Assembly: GCA_023428335.1 (NCBI GenBank)
Contig: JAEYYS010000078.1
Location: 1-5,042 of the forward strand
Source: Verrucomicrobiota bacterium
GTDB lineage: Bacteria; Verrucomicrobiota; Verrucomicrobiia; Verrucomicrobiales; Verrucomicrobiaceae
Direction of reading: 5' to 3'
Length of the DNA: 5,042 bases
A program made the position numbers and the translations under genes. Below the pieces are notes generated by a model. The model had not been told where the DNA came from. It made no database searches and worked only from the letters and a program-made list of their open reading frames with translations. This document shows positions 4,572 to 5,042 of this stretch, in pieces. Positions within the stretch are counted from its first letter, which is position 1; every line of letters starts with the position of its first letter.

Positions 4572-5042
4572 ATGGACGAAGCTATGCAGGACAAGCCGGC
4601 TGATCCACCGCAGCCGGACGAGGTCGCCCGCCGGCTGGAGGATTTCATTCGCACCAGCCTTGGCGGGCAGGTGGTTTTTGCTCATCCGCCCGGCAGCCAT
4701 GCCGCCCAGCCCGGCGCTGTTGAACCGCCTGCTCCCGCCCATGAATCGGGCACCGAGGCCTTCGAATTCCATCTGCGGCCGGCCGAGGTCAAGGCCCATC
4801 TCGACCGGTTTGTGATTCGACAGGACGAGGCCAAGAAGGTGCTGGCGACCGCGGTTTGCGACCACTACAACCACGCGCGCATGCTCGCTGAAGCGCGGCG
4901 GCAGCCGGGAGCAGCCGTGCCCGAGTTCAGCAAGCAGAACGTGCTGATTGTCGGTCCGACCGGCGTCGGCAAGACCTACCTGGTGAAGCACATCGCCGAG
5001 CTTGTCGGTGTGCCCTTTGTCAAGGCCGATGCCACCAAGTTC
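4572..5042 (+). CDS. ClpX-like AAA+ ATPase, 5' part (runs off the window)
   Basis: The frame is open from ATG 4572 to the window end, 157 codons with no stop. Residues 1-65 are Pro/Ala-rich and variable, with one helix-like stretch (EVARRLEDFIRTSL, 17-30). From residue 68 the match to ClpX is strong: LRPAEVKAHLDRFVIRQDEA (68-87) followed by KKVLATAVCDHYNHA corresponds to the ClpX segment with VIGQDxAKKxLAVAVYNHYKR. A short variable insert follows, then KQNVLIVGPTGVGKTYL with Walker A GPTGVGKT at 128-135, then GVPFVKADATKF (146-157), as in ClpX before its GYVGEDVE motif. ClpX unfolds substrates with ATP and feeds ClpP. Here the N-terminal C4 zinc-binding domain is absent: the only cysteine is Cys96, inside the AAA region. 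Substrate choice and ClpP partnership may therefore differ; Walker B, sensors and any IGF-type ClpP loop lie outside the window. Alternative in-frame starts are TTG 4551 and ATG 4584; no Shine-Dalgarno motif decides between them. Likely last or later gene of the coiled-coil operon. Confidence 0.88.
   Translation, partial: MDEAMQDKPADPPQPDEVARRLEDFIRTSLGGQVVFAHPPGSHAAQPGAVEPPAPAHESGTEAFEFHLRPAEVKAHLDRFVIRQDEAKKVLATAVCDHYNHARMLAEARRQPGAAVPEFSKQNVLIVGPTGVGKTYLVKHIAELVGVPFVKADATKF

Noticed and set aside
4534..4815. 93-codon plus-strand frame with a start at 4534
   Set aside because: It overlaps the ClpX-like gene in another frame, gives an Arg/Pro-rich product without features, and stops where the real frame continues to the window end.

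Overview
The window is GC-rich bacterial DNA, probably from a metagenome or draft assembly. I suspect a Verrucomicrobia/Opitutae-like organism. The reasons are the fused CobA-HemD, the single-pass coiled-coil proteins with Ala/Pro-rich tails, a zinc-finger-less ClpX-like ATPase, and starts without Shine-Dalgarno sequences. This is inference from general impression, not a placement.

Left part (1-2098), minus strand. The largest gene here, at 566-2098, encodes a fused uroporphyrinogen-III C-methyltransferase / uroporphyrinogen-III synthase, making the branch-point compounds for haem, sirohaem and cobalamin. Downstream of it, at 100-534, is a PAS sensory-domain gene that breaks off in an extreme G/C run (about 111-150). 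On the far side of that run the minus strand suddenly reads as the C-terminal part of a ribose-phosphate pyrophosphokinase (115-1) whose N-terminal part is absent. I read this as an artificial assembly join, so gene order across 111-150 should not be trusted.

Middle (2099-2406). This is the divergent, more AT-rich intergenic region. It holds candidate sigma70-type promoters in both directions. Their -35 hexamers lie within the two arms of an 8-bp inverted repeat. A separate dyad lies in the presumed leader of cobA-hemD.

Right part (2407-5042), plus strand. Four co-oriented, closely spaced genes look like an operon. The first two encode membrane-anchored coiled-coil proteins, at 2407-3480 and 3523-4308. 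They share a related C-terminal beta-type domain that aligns without gaps over 64 columns; the first also carries a four-copy DPFG/Ala-Pro tail. Then come a 63-residue predicted lipoprotein (4332-4523) and the start of a ClpX-like AAA+ ATPase (4572 to the window end) with an intact Walker A and no N-terminal zinc-binding domain. Two anchored coiled-coil paralogues, a tiny lipoprotein and an unfoldase-like ATPase form the most interesting unexplained unit. Its function cannot be assigned from sequence alone; an envelope-associated scaffold or quality-control system is a hypothesis.
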